Below, piece by piece: positions 8,165 to 15,497 of a DNA stretch of 64,000 nt; position 1 is the stretch's first letter, and each line of letters opens with the position of its first letter. The notes beneath the pieces are model-generated. The model made no database searches, was not told where the DNA came from, and saw only the letters and a list, made by a program, of their open reading frames with translations. The position numbers and the translations under genes were made by a program. Origin of the DNA: Streptomyces radiopugnans (GTDB lineage Bacteria > Actinomycetota > Actinomycetes > Streptomycetales > Streptomycetaceae); NCBI RefSeq assembly GCF_900110735.1, contig NZ_FOET01000010.1, positions 124,001-188,000 of the forward strand. Reading direction: 5' to 3'.

Positions 8165-9175
8165 ATGCTTTCCGGGAACGGTAGACACCGCCGCCCCCGC
8201 CAGGCTCCCGCCATCTTCGTCACGGCAGGAGTGACCGGCGCGGGATTCGCCATCCCCCTGCTCGGGGCGGCGGGCGCGCAGGCGGCAGACCTCGACACCT
8301 GGGACCGGGTCGCGCAGTGCGAGAGCGGCGGCCTGTGGAGCGCCGACACCGGCAACGGCTACTACGGCGGCCTCCAGCTCACCCAGGAGATCTGGGAGCA
8401 GTACGGCGGTACGTCGTACGCCAAGCGCCCCGACCTCGCCAGCCGCAGCCAGCAGATCGCGGTGGCCGAGAAGATCCTCGCCGACCAGGGGCCGGAGGCC
8501 TGGCCCTCGTGCGGCGTCAACGCCGGGCTGCGCCACGACACCACCGGCGAGGCCCCGGCCATCGACCCGGGCAACCTCCTGCCGGAGGAGGACGCGCGGG
8601 ACGGCGGGAGCGGCGGGGGCCTCCTGGACGGCGTCCTGCCGGGCGGTGACGCGGCGGAGGAGGAATCCCCGGCCGCCGGTGAGGGCGAGGACGGCTCCGG
8701 CCGCGCGAAGGACGGCGCCGAGGACGAGCGGAAGGCCCCGAAGGACGGCGGTACGGAGGACGGCGCCCGGGACGAGGGCGCGAAGGGCGGCGGCACGGAG
8801 GACGGCGCCGAGGGTGACGGTGCGAAGGACGGCGCCCGCGCCGAGGCGGGGGAGGGCGCCGGAAAGCACCGCGGCGAGCGCGACCCGCGCGAACTGGAGC
8901 TGGAACGCGGGGCGGAGAGCCGGGCGCCGGAGGGCCGGGAGGCCGCCGAGCGCTCCGCCCGCGCCGAGCGCCCCGCGCTGGCGGGCACCGTGAGCGGTCT
9001 GGGCGCCCGCGGGACGGACGAGGGCTATCTCGTGCGCCCCGGGGACTCGCTCGTGACGATCGCCCAGGAGCACGGCGTGCCGGGCGGCTGGAGCGGGCTG
9101 TACGAGAGCAACAAGGACGTCGTGGGCGAGGATCCGGACCTGATCCTGCCGGGACAGGAGCTCACTCTCGGATGA
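8165..9175 (+). CDS. rpfC: Secreted Rpf-like transglycosylase with LysM domain
   Basis: 336 residues from ATG 8165 (GAGAGG upstream). A Sec signal peptide ends near AQAA (residues 36-40). An Rpf domain (about 41-120) follows, with the catalytic Glu in CESGG and the GNGYYGGLQ strand, then a long acidic Gly/Glu/Asp-rich linker, then one LysM domain (about 288-335, YLVRPGDSL...LPGQELTL). Rpf proteins cleave peptidoglycan glycan strands and help spores germinate. It lies just ahead of rpfA and eno as in S. coelicolor, where from memory this gene is rpfC (SCO3098); the symbol rests on that order. Confidence 0.85.
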   Translation: MLSGNGRHRRPRQAPAIFVTAGVTGAGFAIPLLGAAGAQAADLDTWDRVAQCESGGLWSADTGNGYYGGLQLTQEIWEQYGGTSYAKRPDLASRSQQIAVAEKILADQGPEAWPSCGVNAGLRHDTTGEAPAIDPGNLLPEEDARDGGSGGGLLDGVLPGGDAAEEESPAAGEGEDGSGRAKDGAEDERKAPKDGGTEDGARDEGAKGGGTEDGAEGDGAKDGARAEAGEGAGKHRGERDPRELELERGAESRAPEGREAAERSARAERPALAGTVSGLGARGTDEGYLVRPGDSLVTIAQEHGVPGGWSGLYESNKDVVGEDPDLILPGQELTLG

Positions 9176-9278
9176 GTGCGGACGGCCCTGCGGGATGACC
9201 CTCCCGGGCGACTGCGGCGTGTCGTTCCTGTCCGGCCTAATGCTCCTCACCTGACCTGCGGGTTCCATCCGTGCGGGC

Positions 9279-9308
9279 GTCAGAAAGGGTGAATCGCCGG
9301 TTTCTGAC
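9279..9308. repeat. 8-bp inverted repeat between rpfC and rpfA
   Basis: GTCAGAAA (9279-9286) and TTTCTGAC (9301-9308) around a 14-nt centre, just upstream of the rpfA -35 box at 9314. Either a weak terminator for the gene before or an operator. Confidence 0.45.
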
Positions 9309-9313
9309 ATGCT

Positions 9314-9343
9314 TTGAGGCGTATGCCCCGGTGTGCTTACCGT
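9314..9343 (+). promoter_or_regulatory. rpfA promoter
   Basis: TTGAGG (9314-9319), 18-nt spacer, TACCGT (9338-9343). The expected transcript start is about 28 nt before the riboswitch. Confidence 0.6.
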
Positions 9344-9377
9344 CGTGTCGCTCGCACCGCGAGTGCCACCGACCGCA

Positions 9378-9567
9378 GCGCCGAATCCTGCCGGCGGCCG
9401 GTGGGCAGTCGTCGCGTCAGCGCCGATGGCAGGAGCGGGGGAACCAGGTAGGCGCCGCCCAGGACCGCACGGTCCGAAGCGGCTTGGGGTGAAGTCGCCC
9501 GGGGCTCCGCGCCCCGGACGGCCGGGCTTGCTCACTGCCCGAACCCGACAGCTCACCTCGCAGGCGT
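9378..9567 (+). ncRNA. c-di-AMP riboswitch (ydaO-type) of rpfA
   Basis: The 190-nt leader holds the conserved blocks of the ydaO class: CCGAATCCTG, GGCAGGAGCGGGGGAACC, CTTGGGGTGAAG, and at the 3' end CCGAACCCGACAGCTCACC then GCAGGCGT. P1 pairs GCGCC (9378-9382) with GGCGT (9563-9567). The class binds c-di-AMP and lowers expression of wall hydrolases; S. coelicolor rpfA is a known member. The rpfA start follows 20 nt later. The same blocks recur at 50377-50566. Confidence 0.93.
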
Positions 9568-9587
9568 CGGTGAGATAAGGGACGTCC

Positions 9588-10313
9588 ATGCTGTTCACCG
9601 GCAAGGGGCACGACAGCCGCACCGCCAGAGCCGTCCGCGCGGCCGCGCTGACGGGCGCCGCGGGCGCCGCCATCGCCGTTCCGGTGGCGGGCGCGCCGGG
9701 CGCCTCGGCCGCCTCCGTCGACACCTGGGAGCGGGTGGCCCAGTGCGAGTCCGGCGGCGACTGGTCCATCAACACCGGCAACGGCTACTACGGCGGACTG
9801 CAGTTCTCCCAGTCCAGCTGGGAGGCCGCCGGCGGCACCCGGTACGCGCCGCGCGCCGACCTGGCCACCAGGGAGCAGCAGATCGCCGTGGCCGAGCGGC
9901 TGCTGGCCATGCAGGGGCCGCGGGCCTGGGCCTGCGCCGAGAAGGGCGGCCTCACCGCCGACGGGCCCGCGGCCGAGGTGGACCCGGGCGGCGGCCGTTC
10001 CGTCGGCCCCGGCACCGGGCGGACGTACTCCGAGTCGCAGAACCGCTCCCGCCCGCAGTCGCAGAACCAGTCGCAGAAGCAGTCCCAGGAGCAGTCGCAG
10101 GAGCAGTCCCGTTCGCTGTCGCAGGGCGCCTCCGAGCGGGCGGACGGCCACCGGGACGGCGCCGAGTCCGGCTACACGGTCAAGTCCGGCGACACGCTGC
10201 GCGCCATCGCCGCCGCCCACGGCACCACCTGGCAGCAGATCCACCAGGACAACGCCGACGTCATCGGTGACGACCCCAACCTGATCTTCCCCGGCCAGCA
10301 GCTCCGGGTCTGA
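9588..10313 (+). CDS. rpfA: Rpf cell-wall hydrolase with LysM domain
   Basis: 241 residues from ATG 9588 with GGGA upstream. Signal peptide to about residue 40 (PGASA-A), Rpf domain (about 42-118; catalytic Glu in CESGGDW), then a Gln/Ser-rich linker (repeats of QSQKQSQEQ) and a C-terminal LysM domain (YTVKSGDTL...LIFPGQQLRV). The domain order, the c-di-AMP riboswitch in its leader and eno next downstream match Streptomyces rpfA, which acts in spore germination and vegetative wall remodelling. A hairpin terminator follows. Confidence 0.93.
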   Translation: MLFTGKGHDSRTARAVRAAALTGAAGAAIAVPVAGAPGASAASVDTWERVAQCESGGDWSINTGNGYYGGLQFSQSSWEAAGGTRYAPRADLATREQQIAVAERLLAMQGPRAWACAEKGGLTADGPAAEVDPGGGRSVGPGTGRTYSESQNRSRPQSQNQSQKQSQEQSQEQSRSLSQGASERADGHRDGAESGYTVKSGDTLRAIAAAHGTTWQQIHQDNADVIGDDPNLIFPGQQLRV

Positions 10314-10364
10314 TCCCCTGCTGTGCCCGCCCCGGCGCCGCTCCCGTCACCCGGCGGCGCCACC

Positions 10365-10410
10365 CCGGTGCGGTGTGTCACCTCCCTTGGCGGAGGGCGC
10401 GCCGCACCGG
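10365..10410 (+). terminator. Terminator of rpfA
   Basis: CCGGTGCGG (10365-10373) pairs with CCGCACCGG (10402-10410), with an inner CCTCC/GGAGG stem, followed by the T-rich GTTTATTCAATTT. The AT-rich tail stands out in this genome. Confidence 0.75.
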
Positions 10411-10519
10411 GTTTATTCAATTTGGAAACAAAATGCTCTCGCCCTCTCTGAGCTGCGATTTCACCCTCCGTTCCGCCGTATGGCACGGGCTGTCGGCGAG
10501 GTGGCGTGCGCGGGCCGGA

Positions 10520-10525
10520 TAGGCT
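10520..10525 (+). promoter_or_regulatory. -10 box of eno
   Basis: TAGGCT with no clear -35; gives a leader of about 45 nt that contains the tandem repeat at 10539-10564 and a GGAG ribosome site. Confidence 0.5.
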
Positions 10526-10538
10526 CAGGGCACTGAGA

Positions 10539-10564
10539 CCCGACACACACGCCCGACACACACG
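10539..10564 (+). repeat. Perfect 13-nt tandem duplication in eno leader
   Basis: CCCGACACACACG twice in a row, ending just before GAAGGAG of the eno ribosome site. Confidence 0.8.
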
Positions 10565-10576
10565 AAGGAGACCCTC

Positions 10577-11866
10577 GTGCCGTCCATCGACGTCGTAGTG
10601 GCCCGCGAGATCCTCGACTCGCGAGGCAACCCCACGGTCGAGGTCGAGGTCGGCCTCGACGACGGCAGCACCGGCCGTGCAGCCGTTCCGTCCGGCGCCT
10701 CCACGGGCGCCTTCGAGGCCCTTGAGCTGCGTGACGGAGACAAGAGCCGCTACGGCGGCAAGGGCGTCGAGAAGGCCGTCCTCGCCGTCATCGAGCAGAT
10801 CGGCCCGGAGCTGGTGGGATACGACGCCACCGAGCAGCGCCTGATCGACCAGGCGATGTTCGACCTGGACGCCACCCCGGACAAGTCCTCCCTCGGCGCC
10901 AACGCCATCCTCGGCGTCTCGCTGGCCGTCGCCCACGCCGCCTCCGAGGCGTCCGACCTGCCGCTGTTCCGCTACCTCGGCGGTCCGAACGCGCACCTGC
11001 TGCCGGTGCCGATGATGAACATCCTCAACGGCGGATCGCACGCCGACTCCAACGTGGACATCCAGGAGTTCATGATCGCGCCGATCGGCGCCGAGTCCTT
11101 CTCCGAGGCCCTGCGCTGGGGCACCGAGGTCTACCACACCCTCAAGAAGGTGCTGAAGGAGCGCAACCTCTCCACCGGGCTGGGCGACGAGGGCGGCTTC
11201 GCCCCCAACCTCGGCTCCAACCGCGAGGCGCTCGACCTCATCCTGGAGGCGATCAAGCAGGCCGGCTACACCCCCGGCCAGGACGTCGCCCTCGCCCTGG
11301 ACGTCGCCGCCTCCGAGTTCCACAAGGACGGCCGTTACGTCTTCGAGGGCCAGGAGCGCACCGCCGCCCAGATGACCGACTACTACGCCGAGCTGGCCGA
11401 GGCGTACCCGCTGGTCTCCATCGAGGACCCGCTGTTCGAGGACGACTGGGACGGCTGGAAGACCATCACCGAGCGCCTGGGCGACAAGGTCCAGCTCGTC
11501 GGTGACGACCTGTTCGTCACCAACCCCGAGCGCCTGGCCCGCGGCATCGAGGAGGGCGCCGCCAACGCCCTGCTGGTCAAGGTCAACCAGATCGGCTCCC
11601 TGACCGAGACGCTGGACGCCGTCGAGCTGGCCCAGCGCAACGGCTTCAAGTGCATGATGTCCCACCGCTCCGGCGAGACCGAGGACGTCACCATCGCCGA
11701 CCTGGCCGTCGCCACCAACTGCGGCCAGATCAAGACCGGCGCCCCGGCCCGCTCCGAGCGCGTCGCCAAGTACAACCAGCTGCTGCGCATCGAGGAGATC
11801 CTCGACGACGCCGCGGTGTACGCCGGACGCTCGGCGTTCCCGCGGTTCCGCTCCGCGGACCGGTGA
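10577..11866 (+). CDS. eno: Enolase
   Basis: 429 residues from GTG 10577 with GGAG 8-9 nt upstream. Converts 2-phosphoglycerate to phosphoenolpyruvate in glycolysis. The N-terminal block AREILDSRGNPTVEVEV, the Mg ligands in ALDVAASEF, SIEDPLFEDDW and GDDLFVTN, the general-base Lys in LLVKVNQIGS (about residue 335) and the SHRSGETED loop are all intact. Length is normal. It is the core metabolic anchor of the region. The stop codon lies inside the first copy of a 25-nt tandem repeat. Confidence 0.98.
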   Translation: MPSIDVVVAREILDSRGNPTVEVEVGLDDGSTGRAAVPSGASTGAFEALELRDGDKSRYGGKGVEKAVLAVIEQIGPELVGYDATEQRLIDQAMFDLDATPDKSSLGANAILGVSLAVAHAASEASDLPLFRYLGGPNAHLLPVPMMNILNGGSHADSNVDIQEFMIAPIGAESFSEALRWGTEVYHTLKKVLKERNLSTGLGDEGGFAPNLGSNREALDLILEAIKQAGYTPGQDVALALDVAASEFHKDGRYVFEGQERTAAQMTDYYAELAEAYPLVSIEDPLFEDDWDGWKTITERLGDKVQLVGDDLFVTNPERLARGIEEGAANALLVKVNQIGSLTETLDAVELAQRNGFKCMMSHRSGETEDVTIADLAVATNCGQIKTGAPARSERVAKYNQLLRIEEILDDAAVYAGRSAFPRFRSADR

Positions 11867-11925
11867 GCACAGCCGCTCCGCGGACCGGTGAGCACGGCCG
11901 GTCCGCGGACCGGTGAGCACGGCCG
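11851..11925 (+). repeat. 25-nt tandem repeat x3 across the eno stop codon
   Basis: Three consecutive 25-nt units at 11851, 11876 and 11901, each starting CTCCGCGGACCGGTGAGCAC or GTCCGCGGACCGGTGAGCAC and ending RGCCG. The eno TGA (11864-11866) is in unit 1, and units 2-3 carry non-coding copies of the same end. Confidence 0.85.
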
Positions 11926-12065
11926 CCGGAAGCGGCCCCGCCGTCACCGCGTCCCCGCCGCCGTCCCGTACGGTGGCGGGGACGCGGCGGCATGCGGCGG
12001 TACACGGTGACACGCGGCGGCACACCGCGACGGCACGGCGACGACAGGGCAGCAGGGGAGGCGAG

Positions 12066-12584
12066 GTGGCCGCGGAACGGGACAGGTTCTCCACCGCGAC
12101 CAGGCTCAGGGCGCTGGGCACACAGGCGGCCGAGCGCGTCTACCGCGCCCAGAACCGCCGGATGCGCGCCCCCCGCCGCAGTCGGCTGACCGGCCGCGCC
12201 GCACTGCTCGTCCTGGTCCTGTGCTCGCTCGTGGTCGCCCTGGCCTACCCCATGCGGCAGTACGTCTCGCAGCGCGCGGAGATCGAGGAGCAGCGGCGCC
12301 TGGTCGAGGAACTGCGCGGCCGGGTCGAGGAGAAGCGCGATCTGAAGGCCCGCTGGAAGGACCCGGCCTACGTGGAGCGGATGATCCGCGAGCACCTGCT
12401 CTACGTGCGCCCCGGCGAGACCGGCTACATCCTCCCGCGCGGCACGGCCGGCCGTACCGGCGAGGGCGCCTCCCGCTCCCGCCGCACCGCCGAGCCCGGC
12501 CCCGCCGAACAGGCCTGGTACCGGCACCTGTGGGACGGGGTGGACGCGGCGGACGCCTCCGGCGCCGCCGGGCAGCGCCCCTGA
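12066..12584 (+). CDS. divIC: Septum formation initiator protein DivIC/FtsB
   Basis: 172 residues from GTG 12066, chosen for GGGGAGG 5-6 nt upstream; the frame is open further left but reads as low-complexity sequence through the eno repeats. A basic cytoplasmic N-terminus is followed by one membrane segment (about residues 44-62), then a heptad coiled coil (about 66-95) and the family block DPAYVERMIREHLLYVRPGE. It is a bitopic divisome protein that pairs with FtsL and links FtsQ to FtsWI at sporulation septa. The gene after eno is divIC in S. coelicolor (from memory). Confidence 0.88.
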   Translation: MAAERDRFSTATRLRALGTQAAERVYRAQNRRMRAPRRSRLTGRAALLVLVLCSLVVALAYPMRQYVSQRAEIEEQRRLVEELRGRVEEKRDLKARWKDPAYVERMIREHLLYVRPGETGYILPRGTAGRTGEGASRSRRTAEPGPAEQAWYRHLWDGVDAADASGAAGQRP

Positions 12585-12666
12585 GCGGTCCGGAAGCGGC
12601 CCGGACCCCGACCGCCCCGCCGGGCCCCCGCGCCCGGCCCCGACACCCCTGAGGCATCCTGGCCAC

Positions 12667-13215
12667 ATGGAAACGCCCCCGCCCCGTACCGAGCCCACCG
12701 CGCCGACCGAAGCCGACGTCGAGGCATTCCAGCAGCAGCTCGGCCGCCCGCCGCGCGGTCTGCGCGCCATCGCGCACCGCTGCCCCTGCGGGCAGCCCGA
12801 CGTGGTGGAGACCGCGCCGCGGCTGGAGGACGGCACGCCCTTCCCGACCACGTACTACCTCACCTGCCCGCGCGCGGCCTCCGCGATCGGCACCCTGGAG
12901 GCCGAGGGCGTGATGAAGGAGATGACCGAGCGGCTGCGCACCGACCCGGAGCTGGCCGCCGCGTACCGCCGGGCGCACGAGGACTACATCGCGCGCCGCG
13001 ACGCCATCGAGGTGCTGGAGGGCTTCCCCAGCGCGGGCGGGATGCCCGACCGCGTCAAGTGCCTGCACGTCCTGGTCGCCCACTCGCTGGTCGCGGGCCC
13101 GGGCGTCAACCCGCTGGGCGACGAGGCGATCGCCATGCTCCCGGAGTGGTGGCGCAAGGGGCCGTGCGTGAGCGCGGCCGGGGACGGCGAGGACAGCGGG
13201 GAGGGTGCGCGGTGA
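12667..13215 (+). CDS. DUF501 family protein
   Basis: 182 residues. Contains the DUF501 core: a conserved HRCPCGQP motif near residue 38, PFPTTYYLTCP near 60 and a CLHVLVAHSLVAG helix near 135. The cysteine/histidine set suggests metal binding or redox, but no activity is known. It is conserved in actinobacteria between divIC and the Ppx/GppA gene. The stop overlaps the next start as GTGA (13212-13215), so the two are translationally coupled. The ATG follows CATCCT plus 7 nt and may be leaderless. Confidence 0.88.
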   Translation: METPPPRTEPTAPTEADVEAFQQQLGRPPRGLRAIAHRCPCGQPDVVETAPRLEDGTPFPTTYYLTCPRAASAIGTLEAEGVMKEMTERLRTDPELAAAYRRAHEDYIARRDAIEVLEGFPSAGGMPDRVKCLHVLVAHSLVAGPGVNPLGDEAIAMLPEWWRKGPCVSAAGDGEDSGEGAR

Positions 13216-14201
13216 CGGAGACGGCGAACAGTACGACGGCCGGCGCGACGGTCAGGGTCGCGGCCATCGACTGCGGCACGAACTCCATCCGCCTGCTCGT
13301 CGCCGACATCGACCCGGCCACCGGCGAACTGACCGACCTCGACCGCCGGATGACCATCGTCCGCCTCGGCCAGGGCGTGGACCGCACCGGGCGGCTGGCC
13401 CCCGAGGCGCTGGAGCGCACCTTCGCGGCCTGCCGTGAGTACGCCGAGGTGATCCGCGGACACGGCGTCACCCCCGGGCGCACCCGCTTCATCGCCACCT
13501 CCGCCTCGCGCGACGCCGGGAACCGGGACGACTTCGTGCGCGGCGTCGTGAACATCCTGGGCGTCGAGCCCGAGGTGATCACCGGCGACCAGGAGGCCGC
13601 GTTCTCCTTCACCGGCGCCACCAGGGAGCTGGCGGGCGCCGAGCACCTGCCGGGGCCGTACCTGGTGGTGGACATCGGCGGCGGCTCCACGGAGTTCGTG
13701 GTCGGCGAGGACGGGGTGCGGGCCGCCCGCAGCGTGGACGTCGGCTGCGTCCGGCTGACCGAGCGCCATCTGCTGCGCGACGGCACGATCACCGACCCTC
13801 CCTCGAAGGCGCAGATCGCCGCGATGAGGGCGGACGCCGAGGCCGCTCTGGACCTGGTGGAGGAGACCGTCCCGCTGGCCGGGGCGCGGACGCTGGTGGG
13901 GCTGGCCGGCTCGGTCACCACCGTCGCCGCCGTCGCGCTGGGACTGTCCGAGTACGACCCGTCGGCCATCCACCACTCCCGGATCGGCGCGGAGGAGGTC
14001 GCGGAGGTCACCGCGCGCCTGCTGGCCGCCACCCACGACGAGCGCGCCGCCATCCCCGTGATGCACCCGGGCCGGGTGGACGTGATCGGCGCGGGCGCCC
14101 TGGTCCTCCAGACGGTCATGGAGCGCACCGGGGCCGAGGAGGTCGTGGTCAGCGAGCACGACATCCTCGACGGCATCGCCCACTCCTGCGCCACGCGCTG
14201 A
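13212..14201 (+). CDS. ppx: Ppx/GppA family exopolyphosphatase
   Basis: 329 residues from GTG 13212, which overlaps the previous stop by 4 nt. The ASKHA fold is clear: phosphate-1 loop AIDCGTNSIRLL (about residues 18-29), catalytic-Glu region around GDQEAAFSF, phosphate-2 VVDIGGGSTEFV (about 153-164) and the adenosine-type loop GLAGSVTTVAA. This is the short actinobacterial form lacking the C-terminal HD-like domains of E. coli Ppx. It cleaves polyphosphate or pppGpp; which is preferred cannot be told from sequence. Confidence 0.92.
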   Translation: MTETANSTTAGATVRVAAIDCGTNSIRLLVADIDPATGELTDLDRRMTIVRLGQGVDRTGRLAPEALERTFAACREYAEVIRGHGVTPGRTRFIATSASRDAGNRDDFVRGVVNILGVEPEVITGDQEAAFSFTGATRELAGAEHLPGPYLVVDIGGGSTEFVVGEDGVRAARSVDVGCVRLTERHLLRDGTITDPPSKAQIAAMRADAEAALDLVEETVPLAGARTLVGLAGSVTTVAAVALGLSEYDPSAIHHSRIGAEEVAEVTARLLAATHDERAAIPVMHPGRVDVIGAGALVLQTVMERTGAEEVVVSEHDILDGIAHSCATR

Positions 14202-14202
14202 C

Positions 14203-14256
14203 CCGGGGCCCGGGGCCCGGGCCCCGGTGACGCGGCCGGGGCCTTCGGGGCCGCGA
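14203..14256. terminator. GC hairpin region between convergent genes
   Basis: CCGGGGCC...GGGCCCCGG and, just after, GCGGCCGGGGCC TTC GGGGCCGC form overlapping stems between the ppx end (14201) and the toxin end (14279). No T-run; it could serve both strands. Confidence 0.55.
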
Positions 14257-14278
14257 CGGTCCCGAGGAGCCCCGGCTC

Positions 14279-14548
14279 TCACGGATTCCGGTAGACGTCG
14301 CGCCGGTTGCCCACCTTCACGACGAGAACGACGAGTTCACCTTCGTCAACCTGGTAGGCGATCCGGTAGCTGCCGACCCGGAGCCGGTAGAGCCCGGACG
14401 GGCCGGCGAGTTTCTTGACGTCGGCGTCCTCGCGGTACGGGTCGTCGCCGAGCGCGGTCAGCGCGGTCAGAATGCGCATGGCGTCGGGCCGGCTGATGGC
14501 CCGGAGCTGCCGCTGTGCCGCCGTAGTGAACCGGAACGCGTACTTCAC
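14279..14548 (-). CDS. RelE/ParE-type toxin
   Basis: 89 residues, the standard size. YAFRFTTAAQRQLRAI starts the fold, and KLAGPSGLYRLRVGSYRIAY carries the G-x-x-R-x-R-x-G-x-x-R-x-x-Y pattern of the RelE superfamily; the end VVKVGNRRDVYRNP has the usual H/RR-D-V-Y tail. RelE members cut mRNA on the ribosome. The start ATG overlaps the antitoxin stop (ATGA, 14545-14548), so it is translated from the same transcript. Target and activity are not tested. Confidence 0.9.
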   Translation of the reverse strand: MKYAFRFTTAAQRQLRAISRPDAMRILTALTALGDDPYREDADVKKLAGPSGLYRLRVGSYRIAYQVDEGELVVLVVKVGNRRDVYRNP

Positions 14549-14817
14549 GCCGCATCTTCACCGTGCTCGGTGAAGAGGTCCGCCAGCAGTTCGGCCATCG
14601 TCACAGTAGGGCCGCCCTCGGCCAGGACCGCTTCTGCCTCTCGGGCCAGCATCACGTCGGCCGCCTCCTCCAGTGCCTCGAAGTCGGAGATCGGCACCAC
14701 GGCCGCCACTGGAGTGCCGTTGCGCGTGATCACCGTCGGAGTGCCCTGCTCGGCCCGGTCGATGTGGTCCGCGAGATGAGCGCGGGCGTCCCGTACGGTC
14801 ACGGTGTTTTCGGTCAT
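14545..14817 (-). CDS. Phd/YefM-type antitoxin
   Basis: 90 residues from ATG 14817. The N-terminal Phd/YefM DNA-binding fold is seen as TVTVRDARAHLADHIDRAE, followed by TPTVITRNGTPVAAVVPISDFEALEE; the acidic C-terminus (residues 60-90) is the toxin-wrapping part. The start is set by TACACT 6 nt upstream on the minus strand, so it is probably leaderless. It precedes and overlaps the toxin, and two palindromes in its promoter suggest autoregulation. Confidence 0.9.
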   Translation of the reverse strand: MTENTVTVRDARAHLADHIDRAEQGTPTVITRNGTPVAAVVPISDFEALEEAADVMLAREAEAVLAEGGPTVTMAELLADLFTEHGEDAA

Positions 14818-14824
14818 GAGAAAA

Positions 14825-14846
14825 GTGTACACGCTTATGTGTACAC
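14825..14846 (-). promoter_or_regulatory. Toxin-antitoxin operator, paired GTGTACAC palindromes
   Basis: GTGTACAC at 14825-14832 and 14839-14846, centres 14 bp apart with GCTTAT between. The promoter-proximal copy overlaps the minus-strand -10 (TACACT), so bound antitoxin would block transcription. Confidence 0.7.
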
Positions 14847-14849
14847 CTG

Positions 14850-15173
14850 GGTGGTTCGGTGGCGGACTCGCGCGCCCACGGCCCGCGCGGGGGCGGTCGG
14901 TTCCGGGCCAGACCTTCGTCCGGCGCGGCCTGGAGGGCCGCCGGCCCACCCGGACCCCGGACTCGGCGCCGACGAGGGTGCACGCCCGGCTCTCGCCGGG
15001 CAGGGCGCACCCCGCGGCCAGCAGGATCGGCAGCAGTGCGAGACGGCGCGCCAGGTCCCCTCCCCGTCGGTGGAAACACCATGTCAGACGCGCGGGGCCG
15101 GTGGCGCCGGCCGCTCCCGCGCATCCCCGCGAAGGCGCGATCGGGGCGTCGCGGAAGACCCCGCCGGGAAAGT
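14850..15173. other. Spacer with possible lipoprotein-gene remnant
   Basis: No intact gene. On the minus strand about 14940-15070 reads LARRLALLPILLAAGCALPG then ESRACTLVGAESGVRV, a typical lipoprotein signal (LAAGC lipobox) and mature start, after which the frame loses coding sense. GGGGAGG lies just upstream, but only CTG is available as a start. Probably a decayed or truncated gene. Confidence 0.4.
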
Positions 15174-15191
15174 TCGTGAACTTCTTCACAA
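15174..15191. promoter_or_regulatory. Rex-like operator 1 upstream of ndh
   Basis: TCGTGAACTTCTTCACAA. Its core CGTGAACTTCTTCACA matches the Streptomyces Rex consensus TGTGAACNNNTTCACA at every defined position but the first. Rex is the NADH/NAD+ redox sensor controlling respiratory genes. Confidence 0.75.
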
Positions 15192-15445
15192 GGAAAAGCG
15201 CGCGAGCAGGCGATGTTACCTGTCGGTAGTGGCGAATCCGGGTCTCCGTGACCCGGAAGGGACGGTTCCGGGGGTGTCGGAACATCGGGTCCCTCCGGGG
15301 CGGCGGCGGTTCCGCCCGGTCCCACCGGAGAGCGATTGCGCAGCTCACAGGGGGTGTTAAACGTGCCGTGAGATGCGCCGGTTCCCGGTTCCGGGTGTGG
15401 TTCCGGTCACGGGTCGGCGGAGTGTAGCAGAAGAGGGTGAGGTGC

Positions 15446-15463
15446 TTGTGAAGACCCTCACGA
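15446..15463. promoter_or_regulatory. Weaker Rex-like operator 2 at the ndh promoter
   Basis: TTGTGAAGACCCTCACGA, three mismatches to the consensus core. It overlaps the expected -35 area of the -10 box GATACT (15485-15490), which lies 7 nt before ATG 15498. It also overlaps the hairpin GACCCTC AC GAGGGTC (15453-15468). Confidence 0.45.
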
Positions 15464-15497
15464 GGGTCCCCCCTGACGGCAGTGGATACTCGAAGGC

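Noticed and set aside
9279..9308. Firm call of GTCAGAAA...TTTCTGAC as the rpfC terminator
   Set aside because: Stem is short, the loop is 14 nt and there is no T-run; kept only as an inverted repeat.
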